The translations under genes were made by a program, and so were the position numbers. From an uncultured Oribacterium sp. (GTDB lineage Bacteria > Bacillota > Clostridia > Lachnospirales > Lachnospiraceae), in assembly GCA_900772695.1 (NCBI GenBank), contig CAAGRO010000344.1, positions 1 to 7,299 on the forward strand: a DNA stretch of 7,299 nt. Reading direction: 5' to 3'. Shown here one piece after another: positions 1-5,444 of the stretch (within the stretch, counting starts at the first letter, position 1; each line of letters opens with the position of its first letter). The notes under the pieces were generated by a model that saw nothing but the letters and a program-made list of their open reading frames with translations, did no database searches and was not told the DNA's origin.

Positions 1-23
1 GCGGCCCTCTCATGGATATGTAC

Positions 24-51
24 AAAAAAGGAATCGACGTTTGTCGATTCC
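24..51 (-). terminator. Rho-independent terminator of the small membrane protein gene
   Basis: Read on the minus strand this is a perfect 9-bp stem, GGAATCGAC / GTCGATTCC, with a 4-base AAAC loop, followed directly by six T residues (24-29). It lies 15 bases after the stop codon at 67-69, as expected for an intrinsic terminator. On the plus strand there is no T-run after the stem, so it should act leftward only. Confidence 0.88.
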
Positions 52-66
52 TCTCTGCTTCAGTGA

Positions 67-555
67 TCACTTTCTGGAAGCCATCTCTCTGGCGCGTGCC
101 AGGATGCCCTTCTTCTTTTCCGGTGCCTTCGGGATGCTGCCGCCACGGACGGACTTGATGCCGCGGATGTAGAGGCCGGAGATGGAGCACTTGCACTCCT
201 TACCCTTCGGAAGCTGCTCGAATACGTTCGGATCCGCGATGAGGGTCATCATACGCGGGCCGATCTTCGCCTTCACGACCGGAAGCTTCTGCCACTTGAG
301 ATAGAATGGTGTCTGCTCCTTGATCGCCTCCGGAAGGCCGGCTGCGATCGCCTCTTCGATGGAGAGCTTCTTCTTATCGATGATCAGCATCGATACATCC
401 TGTGTGTTTGCGTCGATGATCGGCTGCTGCTCTGCCTGCTGACGGGAGAGCTTCTTACCGTAGTAGTACATAACCGCCATGAGTACAACCAGGATGATCG
501 CGATAACGACCAGTACGGTTGCCACGGTATTCCAGTGGATCGCCATTAATGTCAT
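67..555 (-). CDS. Uncharacterised single-span membrane protein (162 aa)
   Basis: The protein has one strong hydrophobic segment at about residues 10-31, followed by a Lys/Arg-rich cytoplasmic-type boundary (GKKLSRQQ). Next is a soluble region of about 120 residues with the stretches MLIIDKKK (56-63), VVKAKIGPRMMTLIADP (93-109) and SGLYIRGIKSVRGG (126-139). It ends in a basic tail. There is a CxC pair at Cys121/Cys123 and no signal-peptidase site. From memory this resembles a family of uncharacterised Lachnospiraceae membrane proteins; I assign no function. The start at 555 is chosen because GAGGA (564-568 on this strand) sits 8 bases upstream; Met4 would be too far from it. The gene ends at a strong terminator and follows the DUF1934 gene after a 190-base gap. 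Confidence 0.8.
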   Translation of the reverse strand: MTLMAIHWNTVATVLVVIAIILVVLMAVMYYYGKKLSRQQAEQQPIIDANTQDVSMLIIDKKKLSIEEAIAAGLPEAIKEQTPFYLKWQKLPVVKAKIGPRMMTLIADPNVFEQLPKGKECKCSISGLYIRGIKSVRGGSIPKAPEKKKGILARAREMASRK

Positions 556-591
556 AGAGTAAATCCTCGTCTTTCCATAAATCTGCCCTTA

Positions 592-620
592 ATCTTACTA
601 TTTAGCGCATCAAAATGCAA
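592..620 (-). promoter_or_regulatory. Possible promoter for the small membrane protein gene
   Basis: On the minus strand TTGCAT (615-620) and TAAGAT (592-597) are separated by 17 bases, about 37 bases before the start codon. The matches to sigma-A consensus are partial (3/6 and 4/6), so this is only a candidate. The surrounding stretch is locally AT-rich, unlike the GC-rich genes on either side. Confidence 0.35.
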
Positions 621-632
621 CCTGAAAAGGGC

Positions 633-656
633 CTGTAGCTCAGTCTGTAGCTCAGT
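633..656. repeat. Perfect 12-bp tandem duplication inside a tRNA-like 5' sequence
   Basis: CTGTAGCTCAGT occurs twice head to tail (633-644 and 645-656). With the preceding GGGC, the first copy gives GGGCCTGTAGCTCAG (629-643, plus strand), which reads like the acceptor and D-stem start of a bacterial tRNA-Ile. No D-loop, anticodon arm or T-arm follows, so this is not a tRNA gene. Confidence 0.8.
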
Positions 657-662
657 CACCGG

Positions 663-725
663 AAGTGCCGTACTCCGGAGCCCGGTAAATCCTGGCGGAA
701 CCGCGAGCAGTATCCGGTTTCCGCC
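663..725. other. Two imperfect inverted repeats in the gap between DUF1934 and the membrane protein
   Basis: Between 556 and 746 there is no convincing gene. The gap holds an imperfect hairpin with GGCGGAA (694-700) pairing with TTCCGCC (719-725); the stem extends by CCG/CGG around a one-base bulge. A second, weaker one pairs CCGGAAGT with ACTCCGG across about 660-678. Neither is followed by a T-run on the minus strand, so they are not convincing terminators. They may be processing or stability structures at the end of the DUF1934 message, or remnants. Confidence 0.45.
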
Positions 726-746
726 CTCGCAGCAGCACCACAACGC

Positions 747-1157
747 TCAGCGTTCCCGGATCCGGATCCGGACTTCGTTATCGCTCACCGGCTGACCACC
801 CTGGGTGATGGTATAGACGAGGCGAATCTCCATCAAGCTGTCCTGGTGGATGCGGTTGATCTCGACATACTTCGTGTTGAAGCCGAGCTCCATCGTTCCC
901 ATCGGGGTCTCATAGTTCATGATGTGGTGCTTATTCTGCTTATAATGAAACTGATTTTCCTGCTTCCAGTTCCGGGTCACGATGATCTCCTCGTCGGAGA
1001 CATTGATCCGCATCTCGTTATGGATGCCATCCTGAAAATAGGTCAGCACATGCTGTCCCTCGGAGAGCTCGCGCAGGATGCCCTCCGCGCTGTGCTCCAT
1101 GATGTCCGTATCGCCGTCGATGGTCTGGCGTGTCTGCATATCGATTTTTACTCTCAT
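747..1157 (-). CDS. DUF1934 (YwiB-like) small beta-barrel protein (136 aa)
   Basis: The reading frame can be extended upstream, but the start at 1157 (MRVKIDMQTRQ) is chosen because GGAG (1163-1166) lies 5 bases before it and the extension only overlaps the XRE gene. The sequence alternates short polar strands throughout. It carries the pattern I associate with DUF1934/YwiB: an early DGD turn (14-16), a central LTYFQDG (38-44), then YETPMGTMELGFNT (82-95), and a final strand LVYTITQGGQPVSDNE (113-128) before a basic end. This family adopts a lipocalin-like barrel; its ligand and function are unknown. There is no signal peptide or membrane segment, so it should be cytoplasmic. It overlaps the upstream XRE gene by ATGA, so translational coupling is likely. 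Confidence 0.8.
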   Translation of the reverse strand: MRVKIDMQTRQTIDGDTDIMEHSAEGILRELSEGQHVLTYFQDGIHNEMRINVSDEEIIVTRNWKQENQFHYKQNKHHIMNYETPMGTMELGFNTKYVEINRIHQDSLMEIRLVYTITQGGQPVSDNEVRIRIRER

Positions 1158-1552
1158 CGTTTCTCCGTCCTGTCTTCCTTCACCCGACGGGCTTCGTCCG
1201 TCGTCCACGCTCCGTCTGCCAATGCTGACGCCGAAGCAGGCGACCCGCCCGCGGCAGATGCCCGCTCCCACCGCGTATTCTCCTTCCACTCCGCCAGCAT
1301 ACGCTTCTGCATCCGGAGTTCATCCGAGCGCAGCTCGCTCGGCTTCAGCTCACTGAAATCCACCTCCGAAATCAGATCCTCCACCGAGCAGTCCAACACC
1401 TGTGCCAGCCGAAGAACGGTCCGCGCCTTCGCGGCACCCAGATCCTTATGTCCCTGCTCGTAGTCCTGAATCGAGCGGCAGGACAGTCCCGTCTGCTCCG
1501 CCAGCTCCTTCCGACTGATTCCCTTTAATTCTCTCAGTGTTTTAAGATTCAT
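1154..1552 (-). CDS. XRE-family (Cro/CI-type) helix-turn-helix regulator with a polar C-terminal tail (132 aa)
   Basis: Residues 1-63 are a typical HTH_3 domain: MNLKTLRELKGISRKELAEQ, then TGLSCRSIQDYEQG as the recognition region, and a closing LAQVLDCSVEDLIS. The remaining 69 residues are a charged, possibly helical stretch with repeated SEL/DEL units (68-90), followed by an Ala/Ser/Gly-rich low-complexity segment (98-113) and a highly charged end. I recognise no effector domain there. The start at 1552 is fixed by GGAGG (1560-1564) 7 bases upstream and by where the HTH begins. The frame is open further up to 1660, but that part runs through the yajC terminator. The last four bases overlap the DUF1934 start (ATGA). 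The target is unknown; autoregulation through nearby repeats is possible. Confidence 0.85.
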   Translation of the reverse strand: MNLKTLRELKGISRKELAEQTGLSCRSIQDYEQGHKDLGAAKARTVLRLAQVLDCSVEDLISEVDFSELKPSELRSDELRMQKRMLAEWKENTRWERASAAGGSPASASALADGAWTTDEARRVKEDRTEKR

Positions 1553-1558
1553 ATGAAG

Positions 1559-1642
1559 CCCTCCGCTCCCCTGCAGCAGCAAAAATGTCGTATCACTGAT
1601 GTCCCGGAGTGTCCGGACCCCTCCGCCCCTGTAGCAGCAAAA
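1559..1642. repeat. Imperfect direct repeat duplicating the XRE leader and ribosome site
   Basis: On the plus strand CCCTCCGCTCCCCTGCAGCA (start of copy 1, from 1559, continuing to GCAAAAA at 1585) recurs as CCCTCCGCCCCTGTAGCAGC (start of copy 2, from about 1618, continuing to AAAA at 1642). The two differ by a short indel and a transition. Between them lies GTCCCGGAGTGTCCGGAC (1601-1618), a near-palindrome with one bulged base. On the minus strand each copy begins with a T-run and ends with GGAGG. The inner palindrome is a possible operator for the XRE protein; this is inference. Confidence 0.65.
1560..1564 (-). promoter_or_regulatory. Shine-Dalgarno site that sets the XRE start
   Basis: GGAGG on the minus strand lies 7 bases before the ATG at 1552. 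A second copy of the same site occurs about 60 bases upstream (1620-1624), within a duplicated leader. Confidence 0.75.
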
Positions 1643-1668
1643 GCCCACCGTGCAGAACACGGTGGGCT
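1639..1668 (-). terminator. Intrinsic terminator after yajC
   Basis: A perfect 11-bp stem, AGCCCACCGTG / CACGGTGGGCT (1642-1652 and 1658-1668), has a 5-base loop and is followed on the minus strand by TTTT and then GC. It begins 16 bases after the yajC stop. The short T-run suggests partial read-through, which would supply the XRE gene; I see no clear separate promoter for XRE. Confidence 0.8.
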
Positions 1669-1684
1669 CATGAATCGCGCTGGA

Positions 1685-1981
1685 TTACTTCTTATCGTCA
1701 GACTTTACAGCCGTGGTCGGCTTCTCAAGCTGTGCGATGGCTGCCTTCTGCATCGGGATACGGCAGTTCTTGTTATTACCGAACTCAACGATCACCGTGT
1801 CATCAGTCATATCGATGATCACGCCATAGAAGCCGGATGTGGTCAGCACTGTGTCGCCGACCGCTACAGATGCGAGGAGAGCCTCCTGCTTCTTACGCTC
1901 CTTCTGTGATGGCTTGATACCGATAAAGTAAAACATCGCCACGATGGCAATGATATAAATTACCCAACCAATTACGCTCAT
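1685..1981 (-). CDS. yajC: Preprotein translocase accessory subunit YajC
   Basis: The 98-residue protein has the YajC layout: a single N-terminal membrane segment at about residues 4-22 (VIGWVIYIIAIVAMFYFIGI), immediately followed by KPSQKERKKQ. A small SH3-like beta domain follows, with VGDTVLTTSGFYGVI (41-55) and VIVEFG (63-68), then a short charged tail. In other bacteria YajC associates with SecDF and the SecYEG channel at the inner membrane; no other sec gene lies in this window. Length is normal for Gram-positive YajC. The start at 1981 is supported by GGAGG (1990-1994) 8 bases upstream. The gene appears to be transcribed alone, from the promoter at 2064-2092 to the terminator at 1639-1668. 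Confidence 0.95.
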   Translation of the reverse strand: MSVIGWVIYIIAIVAMFYFIGIKPSQKERKKQEALLASVAVGDTVLTTSGFYGVIIDMTDDTVIVEFGNNKNCRIPMQKAAIAQLEKPTTAVKSDDKK

Positions 1982-2063
1982 TCTTTTTTCCTCCGTGAAA
2001 GTATACTATCGGCTCAGGCGGAAATGGCAGATACCAGCCGCGTGCCGAATCGTCTAAATCAAC

Positions 2064-2092
2064 ATTCTACCATAGTAGTACTCAAATATCCA
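2064..2092 (-). promoter_or_regulatory. Sigma-A promoter for yajC
   Basis: On the minus strand TGGATA (2087-2092; 4/6 match to TTGACA) and TAGAAT (2064-2069; 5/6 match to TATAAT) are 17 bases apart. A TG one base before the -10 makes it an extended -10. This predicts a leader of about 75 bases before yajC. Its upstream edge lies about 10 bases from the divergent promoter for the MATE 1 gene. Confidence 0.65.
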
Positions 2093-2102
2093 GCGAATAT
2101 TA

Positions 2103-2131
2103 TCGCCAGCGCGCCGGCGTCGTGCTATAAT
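2103..2131 (+). promoter_or_regulatory. Sigma-A promoter for the MATE 1 gene
   Basis: TCGCCA (2103-2108; 4/6 match to TTGACA) is 17 bases from a perfect TATAAT (2126-2131). An upstream TGC gives the extended -10 motif TGCTATAAT. Transcription should start near 2137-2139, giving a leader of about 150 bases before the exporter gene. The start point falls at the edge of the palindrome at 2143-2158. Confidence 0.75.
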
Positions 2132-2142
2132 AGCAGGCACAT

Positions 2143-2158
2143 CTGAAAGCGCTTTCAG
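2143..2158. promoter_or_regulatory. Perfect palindromic operator of CcpA/LacI type (cre-like)
   Basis: CTGAAAGCGCTTTCAG is a perfect 16-bp palindrome. Its inner 14 bases, TGAAAGCGCTTTCA, fit the catabolite-responsive element pattern TGWAANCGNTNWCA with the central CG bound by LacI/GalR-family proteins such as CcpA. It begins 12 bases after the -10 box, so a bound protein would block initiation or early elongation. Repression of MATE 1 by CcpA or another LacI-family protein is inferred from motif and position. Confidence 0.65.
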
Positions 2159-2169
2159 GGAGATGACAC

Positions 2170-2256
2170 ATGTACTGTCGATTCATCGCTGTACTCGGAA
2201 ATCCAGCAGCGAAGTCTGCCTCGATATCATCGCTCCATCTGTGTGCTCAAGGATAA
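2170..2256 (+). CDS. Possible 28-residue leader peptide upstream of MATE 1
   Basis: An ATG at 2170 is preceded by GGGAG (2158-2162) at an ideal 7-base distance and opens a frame of 28 codons ending TAA at 2254-2256, 31 bases before the exporter start. The product begins MYCRFIAVLGNPAAKSA and ends HLCAQG. Part of the ribosome site overlaps the last base of the operator palindrome. Short leader ORFs often control drug-resistance and efflux genes by ribosome stalling, which makes this plausible. I did not find a convincing pair of alternative hairpins, and a frame this short could arise by chance. Confidence 0.35.
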   Translation: MYCRFIAVLGNPAAKSASISSLHLCAQG

Positions 2257-2287
2257 CTATATCGCCTGTGTTTAAAGGGGAACCACT

Positions 2288-3625
2288 ATGCGAAATATGA
2301 CCTCCGGCAGTATCTACCGCCATCTTCTGGCCTATGCCATCCCGCTGATTTTCGGAAACTTCCTTCAGCTTACCTATAATGCCGTCGATTCCATCCTCGT
2401 CAGTAAGGGTGCCGGTGTCGCTGCACTCAGCGCCGTGTCCGTCTCGAATCCGGTATCGGTGCTGCTGGTGCAGAGCATCTCCGGCCTCGGCATCGGCGCT
2501 TCGGTCTACATGAGCAGGTTCTATGGTGCCGGAGAAGGCGAGAAGCTGAAGCGCTCGCTCTCCACCACGATCCTCTTCGGTACGATCGCCGGCGGCATCA
2601 CCACCCTGCTCGGTATCCTGCTGGCAGCACCGATCCTCAAGGCCATGCATACCCCGCTTGATATCATGCATGATTCTGCCGTCTATCTCCGGCTTCTCTT
2701 CCTCGGTAATTTCTTCACCTTCCAGTACAACATCATGTCGAGTGCACTGCGGGCGGTCGGGGATTCGAAAACGCCGGTGACCTTCGTCGGCATCTCGTCG
2801 GTACTGAATGCATGCCTCGACTGGGTCTTCATCTTCCTCTTTCACTGGGGCGTCTTCGGTGCCGCACTCGCGACGGTCATCGCCGAAGCCCTCTCCGCGG
2901 TGCTCTGCTATATCTATGTCTACCGTCATATCCCAGCACTCGCCCTCCGCCGGGACGAGCTGATCCTCGATCACAAGCTCCTCCGCAGCATCCTCTCCAG
3001 TGGTCTCATCACGGCGCTCCAGCAGTCCTGCCAGCCGATCGGAAAGCTGCTCGTGCAGAGCGTGATCAATGTACAGGGCATCGACGTCATCGCGGCCTTC
3101 AATGCCGGCTGCAAGATCGAGGACTATGGGCGCATCCCGGCGCAGACGATCAGCCATGGCATGATGACCTGTGCCGCGCAGAACCGCGGTGCCGGCGACC
3201 GGAAGCGGGTGAAGGAAACACTGTGGAAGGGTATCCTGATCGGACTCATCTACTATCCGATCATCTGTGCGCTCATCCTGCTCTTCCGTCATCCGCTGAT
3301 CCAGCTCTTCGCGCCGACCAGCGGCGGCGAGGAAATGGTTCGTCTCGGCGTGAGCTATCTGTCCATAAAGGCCTTCACCATCATCTTCCCGTGCGTCACG
3401 AATGCGATGCAGGGCTTCATGCGCGGCATGGGCAACATGACCATCACGCTGATTTCGACGATTCTGCAGATTTCTGTCCGCACCGTCTTCGTGTATATCC
3501 TCGTCCCGAAGATCGGCATCACCGGTGAGGCCTACGCCTGCGCGATCGGCTGGACCGCCATGATCCTCTTCGAATACAGCTACTACTTCCTCCATCGTAA
3601 GAAACTTTACGCCGCGATGCAGTAA
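2288..3625 (+). CDS. MATE-family multidrug/metabolite exporter 1 (445 aa)
   Basis: This is an integral membrane protein with about 12 hydrophobic segments in two similar halves and the usual MATE length. Visible family features are the TM1 region NFLQLTYNAVDSILVSKGAG with Asp34 at the conserved cation-coupling position, and SALRAVGDSKTPVTF (152-166). The second half has matching segments such as NAMQGFMRGMGN. MATE proteins export cationic drugs, metabolites or flavin-type compounds in exchange for Na+ or H+; the substrate here cannot be read from sequence. AGGGG (2276-2280) lies 7 bases before the ATG. It is the only plus-strand gene in the window, expressed from its own promoter, probably under the cre-like operator, and closed by a bidirectional terminator. 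It is clearly divergent from MATE 2, so not a recent duplicate. Confidence 0.93.
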   Translation: MRNMTSGSIYRHLLAYAIPLIFGNFLQLTYNAVDSILVSKGAGVAALSAVSVSNPVSVLLVQSISGLGIGASVYMSRFYGAGEGEKLKRSLSTTILFGTIAGGITTLLGILLAAPILKAMHTPLDIMHDSAVYLRLLFLGNFFTFQYNIMSSALRAVGDSKTPVTFVGISSVLNACLDWVFIFLFHWGVFGAALATVIAEALSAVLCYIYVYRHIPALALRRDELILDHKLLRSILSSGLITALQQSCQPIGKLLVQSVINVQGIDVIAAFNAGCKIEDYGRIPAQTISHGMMTCAAQNRGAGDRKRVKETLWKGILIGLIYYPIICALILLFRHPLIQLFAPTSGGEEMVRLGVSYLSIKAFTIIFPCVTNAMQGFMRGMGNMTITLISTILQISVRTVFVYILVPKIGITGEAYACAIGWTAMILFEYSYYFLHRKKLYAAMQ

Positions 3626-3657
3626 AAAAAGAACCGCCGGACTCCGGCGGTTCTTTT
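3626..3657. terminator. Bidirectional intrinsic terminator between the two MATE genes
   Basis: A perfect stem, AGAACCGCCGG / CCGGCGGTTCT (3630-3640 and 3644-3654), has a 3-base loop. It is flanked by an A-run (3624-3629) on the left and TTTT (3654-3657) on the right, so it works on both strands. It starts directly after the MATE 1 stop codon and ends 6 bases before the MATE 2 stop, serving both convergent genes. Confidence 0.92.
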
Positions 3658-3663
3658 CAGTAT

Positions 3664-5019
3664 TCAGGCATCGGCCTTCGGGAACTTCCGACGAACGCGG
3701 AGGAAGGTGATGAGGTGTGCGGTGAAGGTGATGGTCCAGGTGATCGGGTAGCTCATGTACAGCCAGTTCAGGGAGTGGAAGTACGGGAGCCGGAACAGGG
3801 TCAGGATGAAGACGATCCGCAGTCCGCAGGCACCGATCAGGCTCACGAACATTGGAATGACCGAGTAGCCGAGTCCACGGAGTGAGCCGACCATGACATC
3901 CATGATACCACAGAGGAAGTATGGTCCGCAGACCACCATCAGTCGCTCCCGTCCATAGCGGACGACTTCTGCATCCGTCGTAAAGAAACGCAGCAGCCAC
4001 GGATCCAGCATCACCGCACCGATGCCCATGACGAGACCGATCAGGACGACGGTGATCAGGCAGTCTTTCAGGATGCGGTTGATACGGCTGTACTTCCGGG
4101 CACCCAGATTCTGTGCGGTAAACGAAAGATTCGTCTGATAGATCGAGTTCATCGAGGCATATACGAACGCCTCGATATTCTGTGCTGCCGTCGCACCCGC
4201 CATCGCAACCGATCCGAAGGAGTTGATGGAGCTCTGGATAACGACATTGGACAGACTGAACACAGTGCTTTGGAGACCAGCCGGCAGACCGATTTCCATG
4301 ATGGAGCGGAGAAGCTTCCAGTTGACATGGAGCTTTCGGAGATCGAGGTGCAGTGCACCCTTCTCCCGCATCAGCGTGATGAGCAGGGCGATGCCCGAAA
4401 AGCCCTGTGAAATCGTCGTCGCGATCGCAACACCGGCCACGCCGATGCCCACCACGAGGACGAAGAACAGATTCAGAATGACGTTGATCACGCCGGCGAT
4501 CATCTGAAAATACAGCGGACGTTTCGTATCACCGACGGCGCGGAGAATCGCGGCTGCGAAATCATACAGCATGATCAGTGGCATGCCGAGGAAGTAGATG
4601 CGCAGATAGAGCACCGAGTCTTCGATGACATCCGCGGGTGAACCCATCAGCTCCAGCATCGGTCGTGCCAGAAACAGTCCGGCGACGCAGAGGATCGCAC
4701 CGAAAATCACCGACACCAGAATCGAGGTGTGAATGGTATCGGACATTTCCTCCTGGCGCTTCGCCGCATAATACTTTCCGACGCAGACATTGACACCGAT
4801 GGAGAAGCCGACGAAGAGCTGGATGATGAGGTTCACCAGCGATTCGGTCGATCCGACGGCGGCCATCGCCTGCGGGCTCACGAAACGGCCGACCACGACG
4901 ATGTCGGCTGCATTAAACAGAAGCTGAAGCACAGACGCCGCCATCAGCGGCAGTGCAAAGGTGATGACCTTCGGCATGATGACGCCGGTGGTCATGTCCA
5001 TCTCATATTTCTTACTCAT
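3664..5019 (-). CDS. MATE-family multidrug/metabolite exporter 2 (451 aa)
   Basis: A full-length MATE protein with about 12 membrane segments. The N-terminus (YEMDMTTGVIMPKVITFALP) is typical of clostridial MATE exporters. TM1 contains LLFNAADIVVVGRF with Asp39 at the conserved ion-coupling position, and ILRAVGDTKRP (158-168) is the family motif between TM4 and TM5. The second half repeats the pattern with VMVGSLRGLGYSVIP. Substrate is unknown. The start codon lies one base after the TGA of the EIIB-like gene (TGATATG) and has no good ribosome site of its own, so translation is probably coupled to that gene. This start matches family N-termini; a start at Met7 or Met9 is less likely. The gene ends 6 bases from the shared terminator. 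Confidence 0.93.
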   Translation of the reverse strand: MSKKYEMDMTTGVIMPKVITFALPLMAASVLQLLFNAADIVVVGRFVSPQAMAAVGSTESLVNLIIQLFVGFSIGVNVCVGKYYAAKRQEEMSDTIHTSILVSVIFGAILCVAGLFLARPMLELMGSPADVIEDSVLYLRIYFLGMPLIMLYDFAAAILRAVGDTKRPLYFQMIAGVINVILNLFFVLVVGIGVAGVAIATTISQGFSGIALLITLMREKGALHLDLRKLHVNWKLLRSIMEIGLPAGLQSTVFSLSNVVIQSSINSFGSVAMAGATAAQNIEAFVYASMNSIYQTNLSFTAQNLGARKYSRINRILKDCLITVVLIGLVMGIGAVMLDPWLLRFFTTDAEVVRYGRERLMVVCGPYFLCGIMDVMVGSLRGLGYSVIPMFVSLIGACGLRIVFILTLFRLPYFHSLNWLYMSYPITWTITFTAHLITFLRVRRKFPKADA

Positions 5020-5020
5020 A

Positions 5021-5431
5021 TCACATACTTAACAGCTTATGAAGCTCCTTCTCAACTGGTTCGACCGATGGGCCGATGATGATCTGTACTGCATTTTTAC
5101 CTGGGCGAAGCACACCGCCCACCTGGGCAGAGCGGATCTTCTTCTCATCTACGGCATCGTACTGCCGGATCGCCACCTTGAGCCGCGCACCGTCATGCTG
5201 TACCTCGCTGACGTTCTCGCGACCGCCGAGGCCTTCCAGGATGATCCGGGCAACCTCCGCCGCATCGGTTTTATCATCGAGCGTGATGTGAAGCTTTTCA
5301 TCCTCCCGGATCTTCATCTGAAGCTTATCTGCATTTTTCCGCTTTTGATTTCTCTGTACGATGTACAGTACCACAGCGAGCAGCAGCACGAGGGCGACCA
5401 CGGCCATGATGATGAACTGCGTATTCAACAT
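5021..5431 (-). CDS. Membrane-anchored EIIB-like (glucose PTS family) protein lacking the phospho-cysteine (136 aa)
   Basis: Residues 5-25 form one membrane segment, followed by a basic stop-transfer (QRNQKRKNADK), a linker, and a C-terminal domain (about 57-134) matching the glucose-family PTS EIIB domain. The landmarks are ILEGLGGRENV (64-74), ARLKVAI (82-88), a Gly-rich VGGVLRPGKNAVQIIIG, and a final helix. In functional EIIB the loop reads D-A-C-x-x-R-L-R and the Cys accepts phosphate. Here it reads QHDGARLK, placing Asp80 (GAC, 5192-5194) where Cys belongs, while the downstream Arg is kept. No EIIC or EIIA gene is nearby, so transport is unlikely and a sensory or docking role is more plausible. 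AGAAAGGAA (5436-5444) gives a good ribosome site for this start. It is coupled to the MATE 2 gene downstream. Confidence 0.8.
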   Translation of the reverse strand: MLNTQFIIMAVVALVLLLAVVLYIVQRNQKRKNADKLQMKIREDEKLHITLDDKTDAAEVARIILEGLGGRENVSEVQHDGARLKVAIRQYDAVDEKKIRSAQVGGVLRPGKNAVQIIIGPSVEPVEKELHKLLSM

Positions 5432-5444
5432 AGTATTCCTTTCT

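Noticed and set aside
629..700. An intact tRNA gene on the plus strand
   Set aside because: Only the 5' acceptor and D-stem start match; there is no anticodon arm, T-arm (GGTTCRA) or paired 3' acceptor end.
552..743. A 63-codon minus-strand frame between DUF1934 and the small membrane protein, fitting neatly (3-base gap, ATGA overlap) and ending in MERRGFTL, which recalls a prepilin start
   Set aside because: It needs a TTG start without a ribosome site, its sequence has no recognisable domain, it runs through hairpins and the tRNA-like duplication, and the pilin-like end stops before any hydrophobic helix. Kept as unlikely rather than excluded.
1158..1289. Longer DUF1934 protein starting at 1289
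   Set aside because: The extension lies wholly within the XRE gene in another frame and a good ribosome site supports the start at 1157.
846..1463. Plus-strand frame across the DUF1934 and XRE genes
   Set aside because: Antisense shadow with low-complexity Ser/Arg composition and no ribosome site, opposite to two well-supported genes.
2001..2012. TATACT near the yajC ribosome site as a second -10 box
   Set aside because: No matching -35 at a normal distance, and the transcript would start almost at the ribosome site.
2163..2300. Alternative leader ORF of 45 codons starting at 2163 and overlapping the MATE 1 start
   Set aside because: Its ATG directly abuts GGGAG with no spacing for initiation. 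The ATG at 2170 has the correct distance.
2183..4000. A 605-codon open frame on the minus strand covering the MATE 1 gene
   Set aside because: It is antisense to a clear exporter gene and also covers its promoter-proximal leader, the terminator and the end of MATE 2. The protein is full of His, Asp, Arg and Glu with no domain, as expected from the reverse frame of GC-rich membrane-protein codons.
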